The notes beneath the pieces are model-generated. The model was not told the DNA's origin. It did no database searches and saw only the letters and a list, made by a program, of their open reading frames with translations. Made by a program: the position numbers and the translations under genes. Positions 37,601-48,982 of a stretch of DNA of 64,000 nt are shown one piece after another. Source of the DNA: Nicotiana tabacum (lineage: Eukaryota > Streptophyta > Magnoliopsida > Solanales > Solanaceae); assembly GCF_000715075.1 (NCBI RefSeq), contig NC_134087.1, positions 105,563,161-105,627,160 of the forward strand, read 5' to 3'. Every line of letters starts with the position of its first letter. Positions within the stretch are counted from its first letter, which is position 1.

Positions 37601-38100
37601 AGAGTTATGCCGACCATAAGGTTCGTGATTTGGCATTCATGGTCGGTAAGCGGCTATTGCTTCAAGTGTCGCCTATGAAGGGCGTGATGAGATTTGGGAA
37701 GAAGAGCAAGCTTAGCCCTAGGTTCGTTGGCCCGTTTGAGATTCGTGATCGAGTGAGAGAGGTGGCTCACAGACTTACATTGCTGCCGAGCTTATCAGCC
37801 GTGCATCCAGTGTTACATGTGTCCATGTTTCGGAAGTATCACGGCGATCCATCCCACGTGTTAGATTTCAGCACTGTCTAGTTGGACAAGGACTTGTCCT
37901 ATAAGGAGGAGCCGGTAGCTATTCTAGACTGGCAGGTTCGTCAGTTGAGATCGAAGAGTTTCCCTTCTATTCGTGTTCAGGGGAGAGGTCAGCCTGTTGA
38001 GGCATCGAACTAGGAGTCCGAGTCTGATATGCAGAGCCATTATCCCCATCTTTTCCCCGACTCAGGTACTTCTTTTTTATGTCCGTTCGAGGACGAATAG
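34675..38100 (+). pseudogene. Element B2 pol remnant (PR to chromodomain)
   Basis: Protease carries DLG (34796-34804), as in B1. RT is interrupted by stops at 35390 and 35436 and by a ~45-base deletion with a repeated GCACTCGGTA at 35661-35683, which removes motif B. FIDD and RNase H (with an intact YCDAS near 36190) lie in the long frame 35690-36751. The integrase zinc domain (about 36835-37000) has Trp to TAG at about 36916. The core is broken by stops, the same one-base loss as B1, and the same ~12-residue deletion. The C-terminus keeps chromodomain-like EEPVAILDWQVRQLRSK and ends at TAG 38098-38100. Confidence 0.88.
35661..35683 (+). other. Deletion with templated filler in B2 RT
   Basis: GCACTCGGTA occurs twice (35661-35670 and 35674-35683) where B1 has one copy followed by about 45 bases coding [14 protein letters not shown]. 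The missing segment is replaced by a short copy of adjacent sequence, like the join at 24192. Confidence 0.75.
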
Positions 38101-38107
38101 TTGTTTT

Positions 38108-38119
38108 AGAGGTGGAGAA
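38108..38119 (+). other. Polypurine tract of element B2
   Basis: AGAGGTGGAGAA lies directly before the 3' LTR start TGTGATGACCC at 38120. It is nearly identical to the tract of element C. Confidence 0.85.
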
Positions 38120-39027
38120 TGTGATGACCCAAAAGTTCTTCACTTGTTTTAGAAATAAATTCTGCATTCCGAGGCCTTAAAACCTCTTTCAGTATCACCT
38201 CAATTTACGTGCTCAGTACGGACGCATAGCCAGAAAACCATTATGTGAAAATCAGTGAAAAATGATATTTTGCCTTTAAAATGAGTTTAAGTTAACTTCG
38301 GTCAACATTTTGGGTAAATGGACCCAGACCTGTAATTTGATGGTCCCGTAGGGTCCGTAAAAAAATATGGGATTTGGGCATATGCCCGGAATCGAATTCC
38401 GAGGTCCCAAGCCTGAGAAATGAATTTTTAAAGAAAATTGTTTTCTAGAATATTTATGAGTTTTTGGAAATGAAATGTGTTTAAAATTTAATGGTGCAGG
38501 GCCCATATTCTGGTGTCGGAGCCCGGTAGAGGTCTTATAGGTGATTTTAAGTTGAGTCTGTGAAATTTGGTAAGAAATGGACTTGAAATGACATGAATCG
38601 GACCTTATTTGAGAAAATTGAAAAATTTGATGTTCTTAAGTAATTTCATGATTTTGATGCTAAATTCATAGTTGTTGATGTTATTTTGGTGATTTGAATG
38701 TACGAGCAAGTCCTTATGATGTTTTTAGGTTGGTGTGCATGTTTGGTTTGGAGCCCTGAGGGCTCGGGTAAGTTTTGGATAGGCCACAGAATGAAATTTG
38801 GACTTAAGATGTTGCAGATTTGAACTGGTATATTGCAGGCCTGCAGGCTTCGCATGGCTCGCAAATGCGAGAGATAAGTCGCAAATGCGAAAGAGCCTAG
38901 GCCAGCATTTCCTCGCAAAATCAAAGGTTTTCATAGGGGAAATTGAGTGTTTTGGGTAGAACCTAGGTTTTTCAAATTTTGGGGATTTAGACCTCGATTT
39001 TAGGTTCGATTTCAAAACAAATTATAT

Positions 39028-41010
39028 GTGGTCAACGACGGCGGACTGTATAAAAAAGGCGGCGAGAGAGGTGTTAGGGATATCTACGGGCCACAATGGT
39101 GGCCACAAAGGAGATTGGTGGTGGAATGCAGTTGTCCAAGGTAAAGTGGAAGCAAAGAAGGCGGCTTACCTGCGGTTAGTAGGGAGCACTGACGAGGAGG
39201 AGAAGAGAGAGAACAGTCAAAGGTATAAGGTAGCTAGGAAGGAGGCGAAGATGGCAGTGATGGAGGCTAAGACGACAGCTTTTGCTTGTCTGTATGAGGA
39301 ACTAAGGAACAAATGTGGGGAGAAGAAGTTATTCCGACTCGCTAAGGCGAGAGAGAGGACAACTCGGGATCTGGACCAAGTGAGGTGCATAAAAGATGAT
39401 GACGGCAAAGTTTTGATGGGAGATGACCAGATTAAGAGGAGGTGGCAGACCTACTTTCATAAACTTCTAAGTGAAGAAGGGGATCAGGATATTATACTTG
39501 GGGAATTGAGGAATGCCGACAGTCACCATGAATTAAGTAATTGTAGGGACATTGAGATCGATGAAGTCATGGAGGCAATGCGTAAGATGAGAAGGGGCAG
39601 AGCTACCGGGCTAGACGAAATTCCGGTTGAACTGTGGAGGTGTGTGGGTAGAGCAGGCTTGGAATAGCTTACTGCATTGTTTAGTGTTATATTCAAGACT
39701 AATAGGATGCCTAAAGAGTGGAGGTGGAGTACAATGGTCCCGTTGTATAAGAACAAAGGTGATGTCCAGAGCTGTAACAACTATAGGGGCATCAAATTAC
39801 TAAGTCATACCATGAAAGTTTGGGAGAGAGTGGTAGAAATGAGAGTGCGAAGGACGGTGTCTATTTCAGACAACCAGTTCGGGTTCATGCCGGGGTGATC
39901 TACCACAGAAGCTATCCACCTTATTAGGAGGATGGTGGAACAATACAGGGATAGGAAGAAGGATCTCCACATGGTGTTTATTGATCTGGAGAAAGCGTAC
40001 GATAGGGTTCCTAGGGAGGTCTTATGGAGCTGCTTAGAGGATAAAGGGGTCCCGGTTGACTATATTAGGGTGATTAAAGACATGTATGCTGGAGCTAAGA
40101 CTCGGGTTAGGATAGTAGGAGGAGACTCTGAACACTTTCCAGTTGTTACGGGGTTGCACCAAGGGTCTGCGCTCAGCCCATTCCTATTTGCCCTGGTGAT
40201 GGATGCACTGACTCATCATATTCAAGGGGAGGTGCCGTGGTGCATGCTATTTGATGATAACATTATTCTAATTGACGAGACACGAGGCAGCGTCAACAAG
40301 AGGCTAGAGATTTGGAGACATGCTCTTGAGTCTAAAGGTTTCAAGTTGAGCAGGACGAAGACGGAATACCTCGAGTGCAAATTTGGAGTTGAGCCGACGG
40401 AAACGGGAGTTGAAGTGAGGCTTGACTCTCAAGTCATTCCCAAGAGGGGTAGTTTCAAGTACCTTGGATCGGTTATTCAGGGGATCGGGGAGATTGACGA
40501 GGATGTCACACACCGTATAGGGGTGGGGTGGATGAAGTGGAGGTTAGCGTCGGGAGTCTTGTGTGACAAGAAAGTGCCACCGTTACTAAAAGGTAAGTTT
40601 TATAGAGCAGTGGTTAGGCCTGCCATGTTATATGGAACTGAATGTTGGCTGGTAAAGAACTCACACATCCAGAAGATGAAAGTAGCAGAGATGAGGATGT
40701 TGAGGTGGATGTGCGAGCATACAAGGATGGATAAGATTAGGAATGAAGATATTCGAGAGAAGGTGGGCGTGGCCCCCATGGAGGACAAGATGCGAGAAGT
40801 AAGACTCAGATGGTTCGGGCACATTTAGAGGAGGAGCACTGATGCACCGGTGAGGAGGTGTGAGTGACTGGCTGCAGTGGGCACGCGGAGAGGTAGAGGG
40901 CGACCTAAGAAGTATTGGGGAGAGGTGATCAGACAGGACATGACGCGACTTAGGATTACTGAGGACATGGCCCTTGACAGGGAATTATAGAGGTCGAGCA
41001 TTAAGGTTGT
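39028..41010 (+). pseudogene. LINE ORF2 remnant (reverse transcriptase)
   Basis: One frame runs throughout, broken only by stops: TAG 39665-39667 (after RAGLE), TGA about 39896-39898 (after FGFMPG) and TAG about 40826. Further stops lie near the C-terminus. It reads the linker between endonuclease and RT, then RT with [17 protein letters not shown] (about 39950), [18 protein letters not shown] and a thumb region ending RLRWFGHI. The catalytic FADD motif reads FDDN (about 40250), so the second catalytic Asp is Asn. The endonuclease is absent. Such enzymes drive target-primed reverse transcription; this copy is inactive. I assign it to the RTE clade from motif style and the (TTG)n tail. Confidence 0.85.
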
Positions 41011-41224
41011 AGGTTAGGGGAAACTTGTGAATATTTCTACAGCACAATAGAGTGAGACTAGCCAGTTAGGAGTTAGACTAAGAATGTCATTGGCCGTCTA
41101 TTGATGCAGGGCTTTACCTGCTAGTTTTACTATACCAGCCATCTATTTCGTATTTCGTATTCTGTATTTCATATCTCTTATATTGCTGTTATTTTATTAT
41201 GCATTTTTATGGTACTAATATATC

Positions 41225-41367
41225 GGCTCCTGTTGCTTTTTTGAGCCGAGGGTCTCCTGGAAACAGCCTCTCTACCCTTCGGGGTAGGGGTAAGGTCTGC
41301 GTACATATTACCCTCCCCAGACCCCACTTGTGGGATTATACTGGGTCGTTATTGTTGTTGTTGTTGT
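41225..41367 (+). repeat. TS-SINE-like 3' tail of the LINE with (TTG)n
   Basis: Sequence from about 41233 (GAGCCGAGGGTCTCC…) through GGGGTAAGGTCTGCGTACAT to repeated TTG at about 41352-41367. From memory this matches the 3' half of the tobacco TS SINE. Upstream there is coding LINE sequence rather than a tRNA-derived SINE head, so it is the LINE's own tail. Confidence 0.7.
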
Positions 41368-42029
41368 GGATCGTGGGGGAATGGGTAATTGGGTTTTGGT
41401 TCGAACCTGGGGTTTTGACTATATGGGCCCGGGAGCGATTTTTGACTTTTTGGGGAAAACGTTAGAAAACTTATTTTCATGTATTAGAACTGATTCAAAT
41501 AGCATTTATTGATGTAATTAAGTAACTTGTGGCTAGATACGAGCGAATTGATGGTGGAATCAAGAGGGTAAAGCGATAATTGAGACTTGAATTGGGTTCG
41601 TGGCATCGAGGTAAGTGTTTGGTCTAACCTTAGCTTGAGGGATTAGGAGTTGTGCCCTATTTGCTATATGACACTTGTTAAGTACGACGTATAGGCATGG
41701 TGATGAGTATCTATACGTTGGTGTCAAGCATGATCGTGAGTCTTAAATTGAAATCGTTGTGTTCTTAATAAGTACTACGAATGCCTAAGTTGTTGATTTT
41801 CTGTGTTGAGCAAGAATTATGACTATTCTCGTGGAAATTGTTTATGGTTGGGTATTGGTATTAGTTGAGATTTCTTTGTGAAGTTAGATGTTGGAACAAG
41901 TTTTGTGATAGCGGATTCCCTTGCCGGGACGTATTTACTTATACTATCGATTCCCTTGCCGGGATAGTGTTGTTTCCTTATCGTTTCCTTGCCGGGAATC
42001 TTTTGTGATTGGTGTTGAATTGCATGATA

Positions 42030-42238
42030 TGGATCGGGTTGCACGTCGCAACAATATTATATTTGGATCGGGTTGCATGCCGCAACAATAATATAATTGG
42101 ATCGGGTTGCACGCCGCAACAATAATATAATTGGATGGGGTTGCACGCCACAACAGTGATAAATGATATGGATCGGGTTGCATGCCGCAACAGTGTTTGT
42201 TTATGATTTGGATCGGGTTGCGCGCCGCAACAATAAAT
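42030..42238 (+). repeat. Hairpin minisatellite in B2 3' LTR (6 copies)
   Basis: Six copies of the ~34-bp unit, one fewer than in the 5' LTRs of B1 and B2, with AATATAATT spacer variants. Confidence 0.87.
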
Positions 42239-42967
42239 AATAAAAGTGTTTATTGGTTGGTTACGATTTCCTTATTCTTTTGCTATGAATTTTAAATTGT
42301 TCTTTATGTTTTTCTCTTGAATTACTATTGGTAAATGATATTCTCTCGCAACATGCCCCCCTCCCATCTTTAATTGTTTATTTCTGTTTTATTTCCCGTT
42401 GTATATGATATAACTGCACAGGTTTATTTGGTAGTCTGGTCCTAGCCTCGTCACTACTTCGTCAGGGTTAGGCCAGGCACTTACCAGCACATGGGGTCGA
42501 TTGTGCCGATACTACACTCTGTACTGTGTGCAGATCCTGGAGCGGCTACTTTTGGATCGTAGCTTTGGGTGACTGCCTTCAGTCCAGTCAGAGATTCCGA
42601 GGTAGTCCTGCAGGCGTCCGTATGCCTCGGCGTTCTCTTCTATCTTTATATTCTATTTTCATTTACTTCAGAGACAGATTGTATCTTTCTTTCAGACCTT
42701 GTTTATAGTAATTCTAGACTGTTTGTGAAGCGTGACACCAGTTCTGGGTAGATTTTGCTTTAGATGATGTATTGGATATTTATTCAAATATTTTATCGTT
42801 TCTTCCGCTTGTTTAAAAATTTCGATGTTTGTAAGATATTGTTCCTAACTATTAAAGGATTTAAAATTGGGAAAAGATAATTTATTCACACCGTTGGCTT
42901 GCCTAACTTTCATTAGTAGGCGTCATCACGACTCCCGAGGGTGGGAAATTCGGGTCGTAAGAATCGC

Positions 42968-43910
42968 AAATGCGAAGCCTCACTCGCAAATGTGAGTTCG
43001 CAAATGCGAACTATTTCTCGCATTTGCGAGACCTGCAACTGCTGCCAGGAACACCAGAAAATCTAGAGTGTTTCCAACCCCTCCCGCACGTCCGAAACTC
43101 ACCTGAGGCCCTCAGGATCTTAACCAGTTATACCAACATATCCCAAAACATGATCCGAACTCGCTCGAGGCCTCAAATCACATCAAACAATGTCGAAATC
43201 ATTAATCGCACTCCAATTCAAGCTTAATGAACTTTAAAATTTCAAACTTATACTTTCATTGCTTAAACATATCAAATCACGTCCGATTGACCTCAAATTT
43301 TGCGCACAAGTCATATTTGACATTACGGACCTACTCCAACTTTCGGAATCGAAATCCGACTCCGATATCAAAAAGTCCACTTCCTGTCAAACTTCTCAAA
43401 AACCCTCAAATTTCTATCTTTAGCCAAATGACTCCAAAATGACCTACGGACCTCTGAATTCACTTCCGATCGCGCTCCCAACACCAAAATTACCATACAA
43501 AGCTATTCCCAAACTCGAAATCCCAAACGGACATCGATAACACTGAAATGCGCTTCAACCCAATCTTATAAAATCCTTCCAAAAATGCTAACTTCCACAA
43601 TAGGTGCTGAAATGTTCCCGGGTCTTTTAAAACCCGATCCGGACGTACAGCCAAGTCCGAAATCATCATACGAACCTACTGGAACCTTCGGATTCCGATT
43701 CCGAGGTCATTTACTCAAAAATCCTATCTTAGTCAATTCTTTCAACTTAAAGCTTCCGAAATGAGAATTTTCTTTCCAAATCAACTCCGAACTTCCCGAA
43801 ACTCTGTTCTGACCACACATACAAGTCATTATACCTAAAGTGAAGCTACTCATGGTCTCAAATTGCCGAACGAGGCGCTAGAACTAAAAACGACCGATCA
43901 GGTTGTTACA
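42968..43910 (-). repeat. Solo LTR E/D, 5' part
   Basis: On the minus strand it starts TGTAACAACCTGATCGG at 43910 and runs into the word array, with words at 42964, 42984 (one mismatch), 42998 and 43018. Element B cut it within the word starting 42964. TAAGA follows at 43911-43915 and pairs with TAAGA before the E part. It has no coding sequence; the open frames over 42970-43442 are chance. Confidence 0.87.
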
Positions 43911-43915
43911 TAAGA

Positions 43916-44640
43916 AGTTCTATTTTTAGTTGGTGAGAAACTCCTATATTTTAGGCACTATAACTTGATTCACGTTATTTTATGATTTTAACATTTTCTA
44001 GTATTAATTGGTTTCAGACTCCTATATTTTAGACACTAAATATTATGATTTTATCCCACTTTTTTTTGAAGAAATAATTCAATTGTGAAGGGTATAAAAA
44101 TCGGTCAATATTTTAAGGATATTTTTATCTTTCAATATTTAGCGTTCTAACATTCATGCTTTTATAATAATATAGATAGATAAGATATAGATAGATAGAT
44201 AGATAGATATAGATTATTATTAAAAAAATTAGTAGTAAGAAAGAATGAAATAACGTGCACAAACCTAACGTCTACCCGCTCAAGTTATTTCATGGCTACA
44301 AGTTGTCTGGTTTCCTTATTTGTCTTAATTATAATTGCCATCCCAAATTTCTAGCAAATAATAAGTTTCAACTATTCTTATACTATATAGAATATAGAAT
44401 TCTTACTAGCTGCTCTCGGTCGACATCCCTGCTTGCCGACCAAAGGCTACGTTGGTCATTTCAGTCTAATTTTGTGTTAAATTCTCTATTATGTCCTTGT
44501 ATCTGATGACGCACGCTCCTTAAATTAGCGAGGGTTACATAGTCATTTTATACCTACAGCTTTATATTATGTGATTCTCTCTCTTCAGTATTCTCAACTT
44601 TATTCTCTGCATATACCCGTTCCTCCATGGATTTTGAAAT
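43916..44640. other. AT-rich intergenic DNA with (GATA)n
   Basis: No gene is seen. A (GATA)n-type tract (TAGA/GATA) lies at about 44172-44213. Two copies of CTCCTATATTTTAG occur about 68 bases apart (about 43949 and 44017). CT-rich sequence at about 44574-44620 could be promoter or 5' UTR of the gene candidate downstream. Confidence 0.5.
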
Positions 44641-44758
44641 ACTTTTGCAATTCATAGCTTAAATTAAATCAACTTCCATTTTATGGAGCTCCACCATCTT
44701 CTTCATAAGATAAATTGGGGTTTGGACTTATTCCCTGCTCTAACTTTGTCGCATCAAG
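44640..44758 (+). other. Candidate 5' UTR exon of the 99-residue gene
   Basis: A donor-like CAAG|GTAATC follows 44758. It would join the acceptor TTTTACAG|GTCAAAATG at 47638, leaving an intron of about 2.9 kb that contains a MITE. If so joined, an upstream ATG at 44683 opens a 31-codon frame that ends at 47658, overlapping the main start at 47645. The exon is inferred from splice signals only, and its left edge is arbitrary. Confidence 0.3.
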
Positions 44759-47638
44759 GTAATCATTTCGTATTAATTTACTTTCCTGATCTGTGTACTA
44801 CGAGGCTTCATCTCCGCTCTTCATCTGGTAGGAATTTGCATTTTAGAGAAAAAATCTGTTTGACTTTCCCTATTTCGAATTTACATAGTTGCCGAAGCTC
44901 TAAGTGAATGGGTTTTTGCTGCTTCTTTGGAACTGAAGAAAGGGGAGAAATTTTCAACAGTGCTTACTTTGAATTTTAGGGTTTTTTTACGGGAATTTAT
45001 TGTGAAAATTGGTGTGGATTTAAGAATTTTTACGGAAAATTTATTCTGGAAATTGGTATGTAGAAATTGTTTTTATTATTCTTCGTGGCAGGAGGGAGGG
45101 GGTAGTTACGTTCTAAAGATTCGGTGTGTTGAAGATTTTCTGGTATTTGCATCGAAATAATGTGTTTGAATCTCTAATTTTTGGTACAACTTTTTCAACT
45201 TTAGTGGTAATGCACTGCCTTGGGCAAACCTTTATATCTATGTTTTGAATAATGAAGCTTTATTTGGGCGAAAATACCTTCTCAACATGATCAAACACAA
45301 CGACATCTTAGTATAGTGCAAGTGCTACTTATGCTGTTTTCAAAGTATAGTCTACAGCAGGTTAGATTTTCTTTTATGCCTTTGTAAGAAATACTTATAT
45401 TTGTGCAGAGTTGCACAAAGAAAGTTAAGAGAGTGCGACACCAAGTTATCTTTGTTTGTTGAATGACTATAAGCATAAGTATATTAATCTGCATAATCTT
45501 TTGTTACGGAGGAATGTCAATTAAAAGCATTTTGCTACCTCTTGACTTTTCGTATACAAGTACGCTAAACTTTGCTGAGTAGGCCAGCTGTGATATAACA
45601 ATCCACCTACAGATATTTCTCATTGCTTTTCATGGAATTTCATCTGCCTTTTATTCTGCTCTATGAATATCAGTACTTCTGTTAATATCAATACTTGTAC
45701 TAACTTCCGTATCTTCTCCTTTGCTTCTCGATTTCTCTGGATGGTTATTGTTTTTTGTCAACATCAATACTTCGGGTGAAACTCACTCCATCATTGTACC
45801 GGCTATTCTTTTTATTTACTTTGCTTCCTATTTCCTCAGTAGCATAAGAGAAGAAGTTGCAAATAGATCACATCTTCAAACATTCAACCTTATATGGGCT
45901 GGTAAATTGTTCAAAGGTGGTGATGGGACTGAGAAGTTAAGCCAATTGGTTATCAAATGAAAAAACCAAAAATATTCAATTCACAAATCCGTAGTCTTTT
46001 TGAAACACGGGCCCTGAAGCTGATTTATGTTTCATCCTTAAAGATTATCATCAGCTTTACAAATTGCTCTTGTAGGCACATGTTGCCCTGTAGGGGTGTT
46101 CATGGTTCGGTTTGGATCGGTTTTTTCCTAAAAAGAAACCAAACCAATTAAGTCGGTTTTTCAAACATTAGAACCAAACCAAACCAATTAAGTCGGTTTT
46201 TCTTGATTCGGTTTATGTCGGTTTTTCGGTTTTTTCGGTTATTTATCGGTTTTTTCTTAAATATATGACATACACTACCAAACACATATTTGGGCGATTA
46301 CATTTTCAATGTAACAGTATCAAATCAATTGCCCTTTGAGAAATCTATTATTTACCAAAATATATTGATGATAATTGAATCAAATAGTGATGAATAATTT
46401 AAGGACTCAATTAAAAATATGTTATTTTTAACACGAAATGGATTCTTACACTAAACAAAAGAAAACTACCAATCAAACTAGAATGTAAAGATAAAGAACT
46501 ATATTAAAAGTGCAAACTATTAACATTTACCATAAATTTTTTGAAACTTTGTATAACAATATACATATATATAGGTGTAATAATAAATTTGGAATAGCTA
46601 CTTCAATAGTCGGTTTGGTTCGGTTTTTTTCTGATTAAAACCAAAACCAAACCAAATTTGATCGGTTTTTAAAATTCAAAACCAAAACCAAACCAAACCA
46701 AAAAGTATCGGTTTTTTTGCTTGGTTCGGTTTGGTTCGGTTTTTCGGGGTTTTATGAATACCCCTACTGCCCTGGTATCTTGGAGACGTTTGAGCTAATC
46801 ACATTTTCTATTTTTCATACTCTTAGTATTTAGTTACTTTCTCTGGATATTACTAATCTCAGTAAACTTCATTATGCATTTATGGGAAAATAACTTAAAA
46901 GTCTTGAATATTGGTGTCATCTGAGCATATGTGGTCATCTGTATATACATGGCTTAGTCCTGCCTAGCAAAGTTATATATATGCCTTTAGCCTTTAGGTG
47001 ACTTATCTGTATAGGGACATGTAAAAGTGATTTTTAAAGTCTACAATGAGGAGCAGCGTAGGAGCTTCCAGCAATATGGGACTGATATGTGGCATTCCAA
47101 ATCTATGTCGGATAATCTTTGTGTTCCTTTGTGTGTTTGTATGAGTGTTTTGAATCTCCTTTTGTATTTTTTTCCCTTTGCGAATTTGTCAAGTTTGAAT
47201 TCGGTTGTGAACTAACCATTTTATACTTGAAGAACTCAATTCGCATTCAAAATATTCCCTATCGAGGTAGAGTTCCTCTTTCCTAAACAGGAAAGATGTG
47301 GTTAGGTGATGATTCAAGCAAAATCTTAAACTTGTATATTAGACAACTTTCTACTCATGCACAACAGGTAGTCTGATCTTCACTACCTATGTTGATGATC
47401 TTCCTGCAACATATTTGCCTAGGCAGGATGTAACTTTTTCTTTCCCTTTATTTTGGCATCTGAAATAACCATTGTTTGATTTAGTGAACATCATAAGATA
47501 TTGTTCATTTCTCTTCAGATTCCTTGACGATATACTGCAATCAGAGATAACCAATTTTTAGTTAGCTATATCATCCATTTAACTTCAGCCCAAGTATTTT
47601 TGTTTATCAATATCACTAAGAAGCTTTTGATTTTACAG
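44759..47638 (+). other. Putative first intron / intergenic stretch
   Basis: About 2.9 kb of T-rich, intron-like sequence without a supportable coding exon, apart from the MITE at 46091-46766. The short open frames show no recognisable protein. Confidence 0.4.
46091..46766. mobile_element. hAT-like MITE with GGTTCGGTTTGG subrepeats
   Basis: Terminal inverted repeats TAGGGGTGTTCAT (46091) and ATGAATACCCCTA (to 46766) differ at one position. The 8-bp flanks TTGCCCTG (46083-46090) and CTGCCCTG (46767-46774) differ at one position, fitting a hAT target duplication. The interior has many GGTTCGGTTT and AAACCAAACC motifs near both ends, which extend the inverted repeat. It is about 676 bp with no transposase. 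Confidence 0.8.
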
Positions 47639-47644
47639 GTCAAA

Positions 47645-48982
47645 ATGAAGTTAGTTAACCCGGGGCACGCTCAAACGTGGGTTTTGCAAAGTATTTTCGA
47701 AATTTTTGTTTTCCCTCTTTTGATCGCATTGTGGAGTCCAATAATCAAACTGTGGGCGAAAAATAACCAGCCCCCAACAAAATTCAGTACAAGTGTATGG
47801 AATTTGTCTATTCTAATACTGAAATAGCATTGCAATGATGGAAAAAAATAATAGACAGTATTGGACAAACCAGTGCTCCATGTTTCATGGTAACTTTGTG
47901 CTTCAATGCATGAAACTCAAGCTTCAATGAAGTCATTGTGCCTAATAGCGTGAAACAGAGACATCGAGAGGTATTTCCCTTTGGTGTTATGCTTGTAATG
48001 TGCAAGTTTTAATTTCTTTATCACTTAATTCTTGCTTGAAAATTCAGTTGAACCTAGCAATTTCATACTAATTCATATCCTTGTGAAATAAAAAAGATCG
48101 TATCTCTAGATAATTAAACTTACCACTTTGGTATTGTCTCGCCTAATTATTGCACCATTCTTATAGATATTCTTTTTTAGAAACTATAGTCACGTGTTAG
48201 AACCCCTCCTCTGGACAATTGTTCCAAAGAAGAAGTATTTTCACTCAGAGGATAAGAAAATCACGTTCTGAATTCACTCTCAATATCAAAGGCTAGAAAT
48301 TCTCCTCACTCAAAAGCCATGGCACTTGGGTGTCAAAATAAATATCCCATTTATAGTCAGTCGATTCCTCTAGCATAAAAGTTGACACATCTTTTCTGCA
48401 TCGCAGCTAATACAACAGAAACTCCAGTGGATTCAGATTCAAGTACATCAAAAACCAATGAGTCATCAGAAGATCAAGATGATCCGTTGAAGAAGTTAAC
48501 AAATTTTTCTAGGTAAATTTCTTGACATTACTCTTTAATTAGGATTTTTCTTGAAAAGTATTTAGTTCTTGGTTAGATGCTTATATTGTTAGAACCATGG
48601 AATTCACCTACTTTCCATTTAAACCCATGGGTAGAGCCCATTATCATTAACCATATAAGTGATTTTGCTTTATGAATTGAGCAAACGTGCCAGAAAATAG
48701 ACATTACTTACATTTACCGAGCCATGGTAGAATGACAACTTACTTGTACGTGTATATTTTAGCTCGGTGTTGTACTTTGGTTTAAAAATAAATTTTGCTC
48801 CATTGGCATCGTCTTAATTCTGCAATAATTGATCTATCTACATTTTGGTTTAGTTTCCCTTAAACTTCAAGTGTTGTAATTTTGTTTTTCTTGTTGCCAA
48901 TATATCTTGCTCCTAATTAAACGTTTGTGATCGCAGGTCTGTCCTGAATGGTGCACTAAAATGGTTAAGAGACAACCTGTAA
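47645..48982 (+). CDS. Candidate three-exon gene for a 99-residue membrane-anchored protein
   Basis: I do not recognise this protein. Three pieces join in frame with GT-AG introns: 47645-47792 (donor ACAA|GTGTAT), 48407-48512 (acceptor TCGCAG, donor CTAG|GTAAAT) and 48937-48982 (acceptor TCGCAG, stop TAA). The total is exactly 300 coding bases. Residues about 12-37 are hydrophobic and aromatic (FEIFVFPLLIALW), a likely single membrane segment. Residues about 43-75 are Ser/Thr/Asp/Glu-rich and probably disordered. The C-terminus (LKKLTNFSRSVLNGALKWLR) looks like an amphipathic helix. The first in-frame ATG after the 47638 acceptor was chosen as start. The perfect phase match across two introns is the main evidence. 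It lies between two large transposon blocks, and no function can be given. Confidence 0.5.

Larger units (their letters stand above)
24207..37864 (+). repeat. Tandem duplication, unit 2
   Basis: This is the second copy of 10557-24193. It carries the LTR F end (24207-24941), the AT-rich block, the E part of the solo LTR, the B 5' LTR, gag and pol. Beyond CACGTGTTAG (37864) the sequence continues as the normal 3' end of element B, so unit 2 is the parental right side. Confidence 0.92.
39028..41367 (+). mobile_element. 5'-truncated RTE-type LINE
   Basis: It interrupts the B2 3' LTR between AAATTATAT and GGATCGTGGGGG. Uninterrupted LTR copies (about 17588 and 31304) have ATTTG between those two flanks. 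No target duplication is visible; five or six LTR bases appear lost. The body is a reverse-transcriptase frame without an endonuclease, so the 5' end is truncated. The 3' end is a (TTG)n tail. The last ~130 bases (GGTAAGGTCTGCGTACATAT, CCCAGACCCCACTTGTGGGA) resemble the 3' region of the Solanaceae TS SINE, consistent with a LINE/SINE pair sharing a tail. Confidence 0.87.
30108..42962 (+). mobile_element. Element B2: full-span Tekay-type chromovirus
   Basis: It has a 5' LTR (30108-32934), primer-binding site (32938), gag, pol, polypurine tract (38108-38119) and 3' LTR (38120-42962, enlarged by a LINE). Perfect ATCGC duplications flank it (30103-30107, 42963-42967), so insertion was into the word array of the E/D LTR. 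The LTR ends have decayed: TG to TA at the 5' end and TGACA to TAAGA at the 3' end. Confidence 0.92.
38120..42962 (+). repeat. 3' LTR of element B2, interrupted by a LINE
   Basis: LTR sequence runs 38120-39027 and 41368-42962. About 300 bases are missing at about 38917-38925, where TCGCAAA of a word joins AATCAAAGG; most of the word array is lost. It has six copies of the hairpin minisatellite (about 42030-42238). The end GGGTCGTAAGA is mutated from …GTGACA and is followed by ATCGC. Confidence 0.88.
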
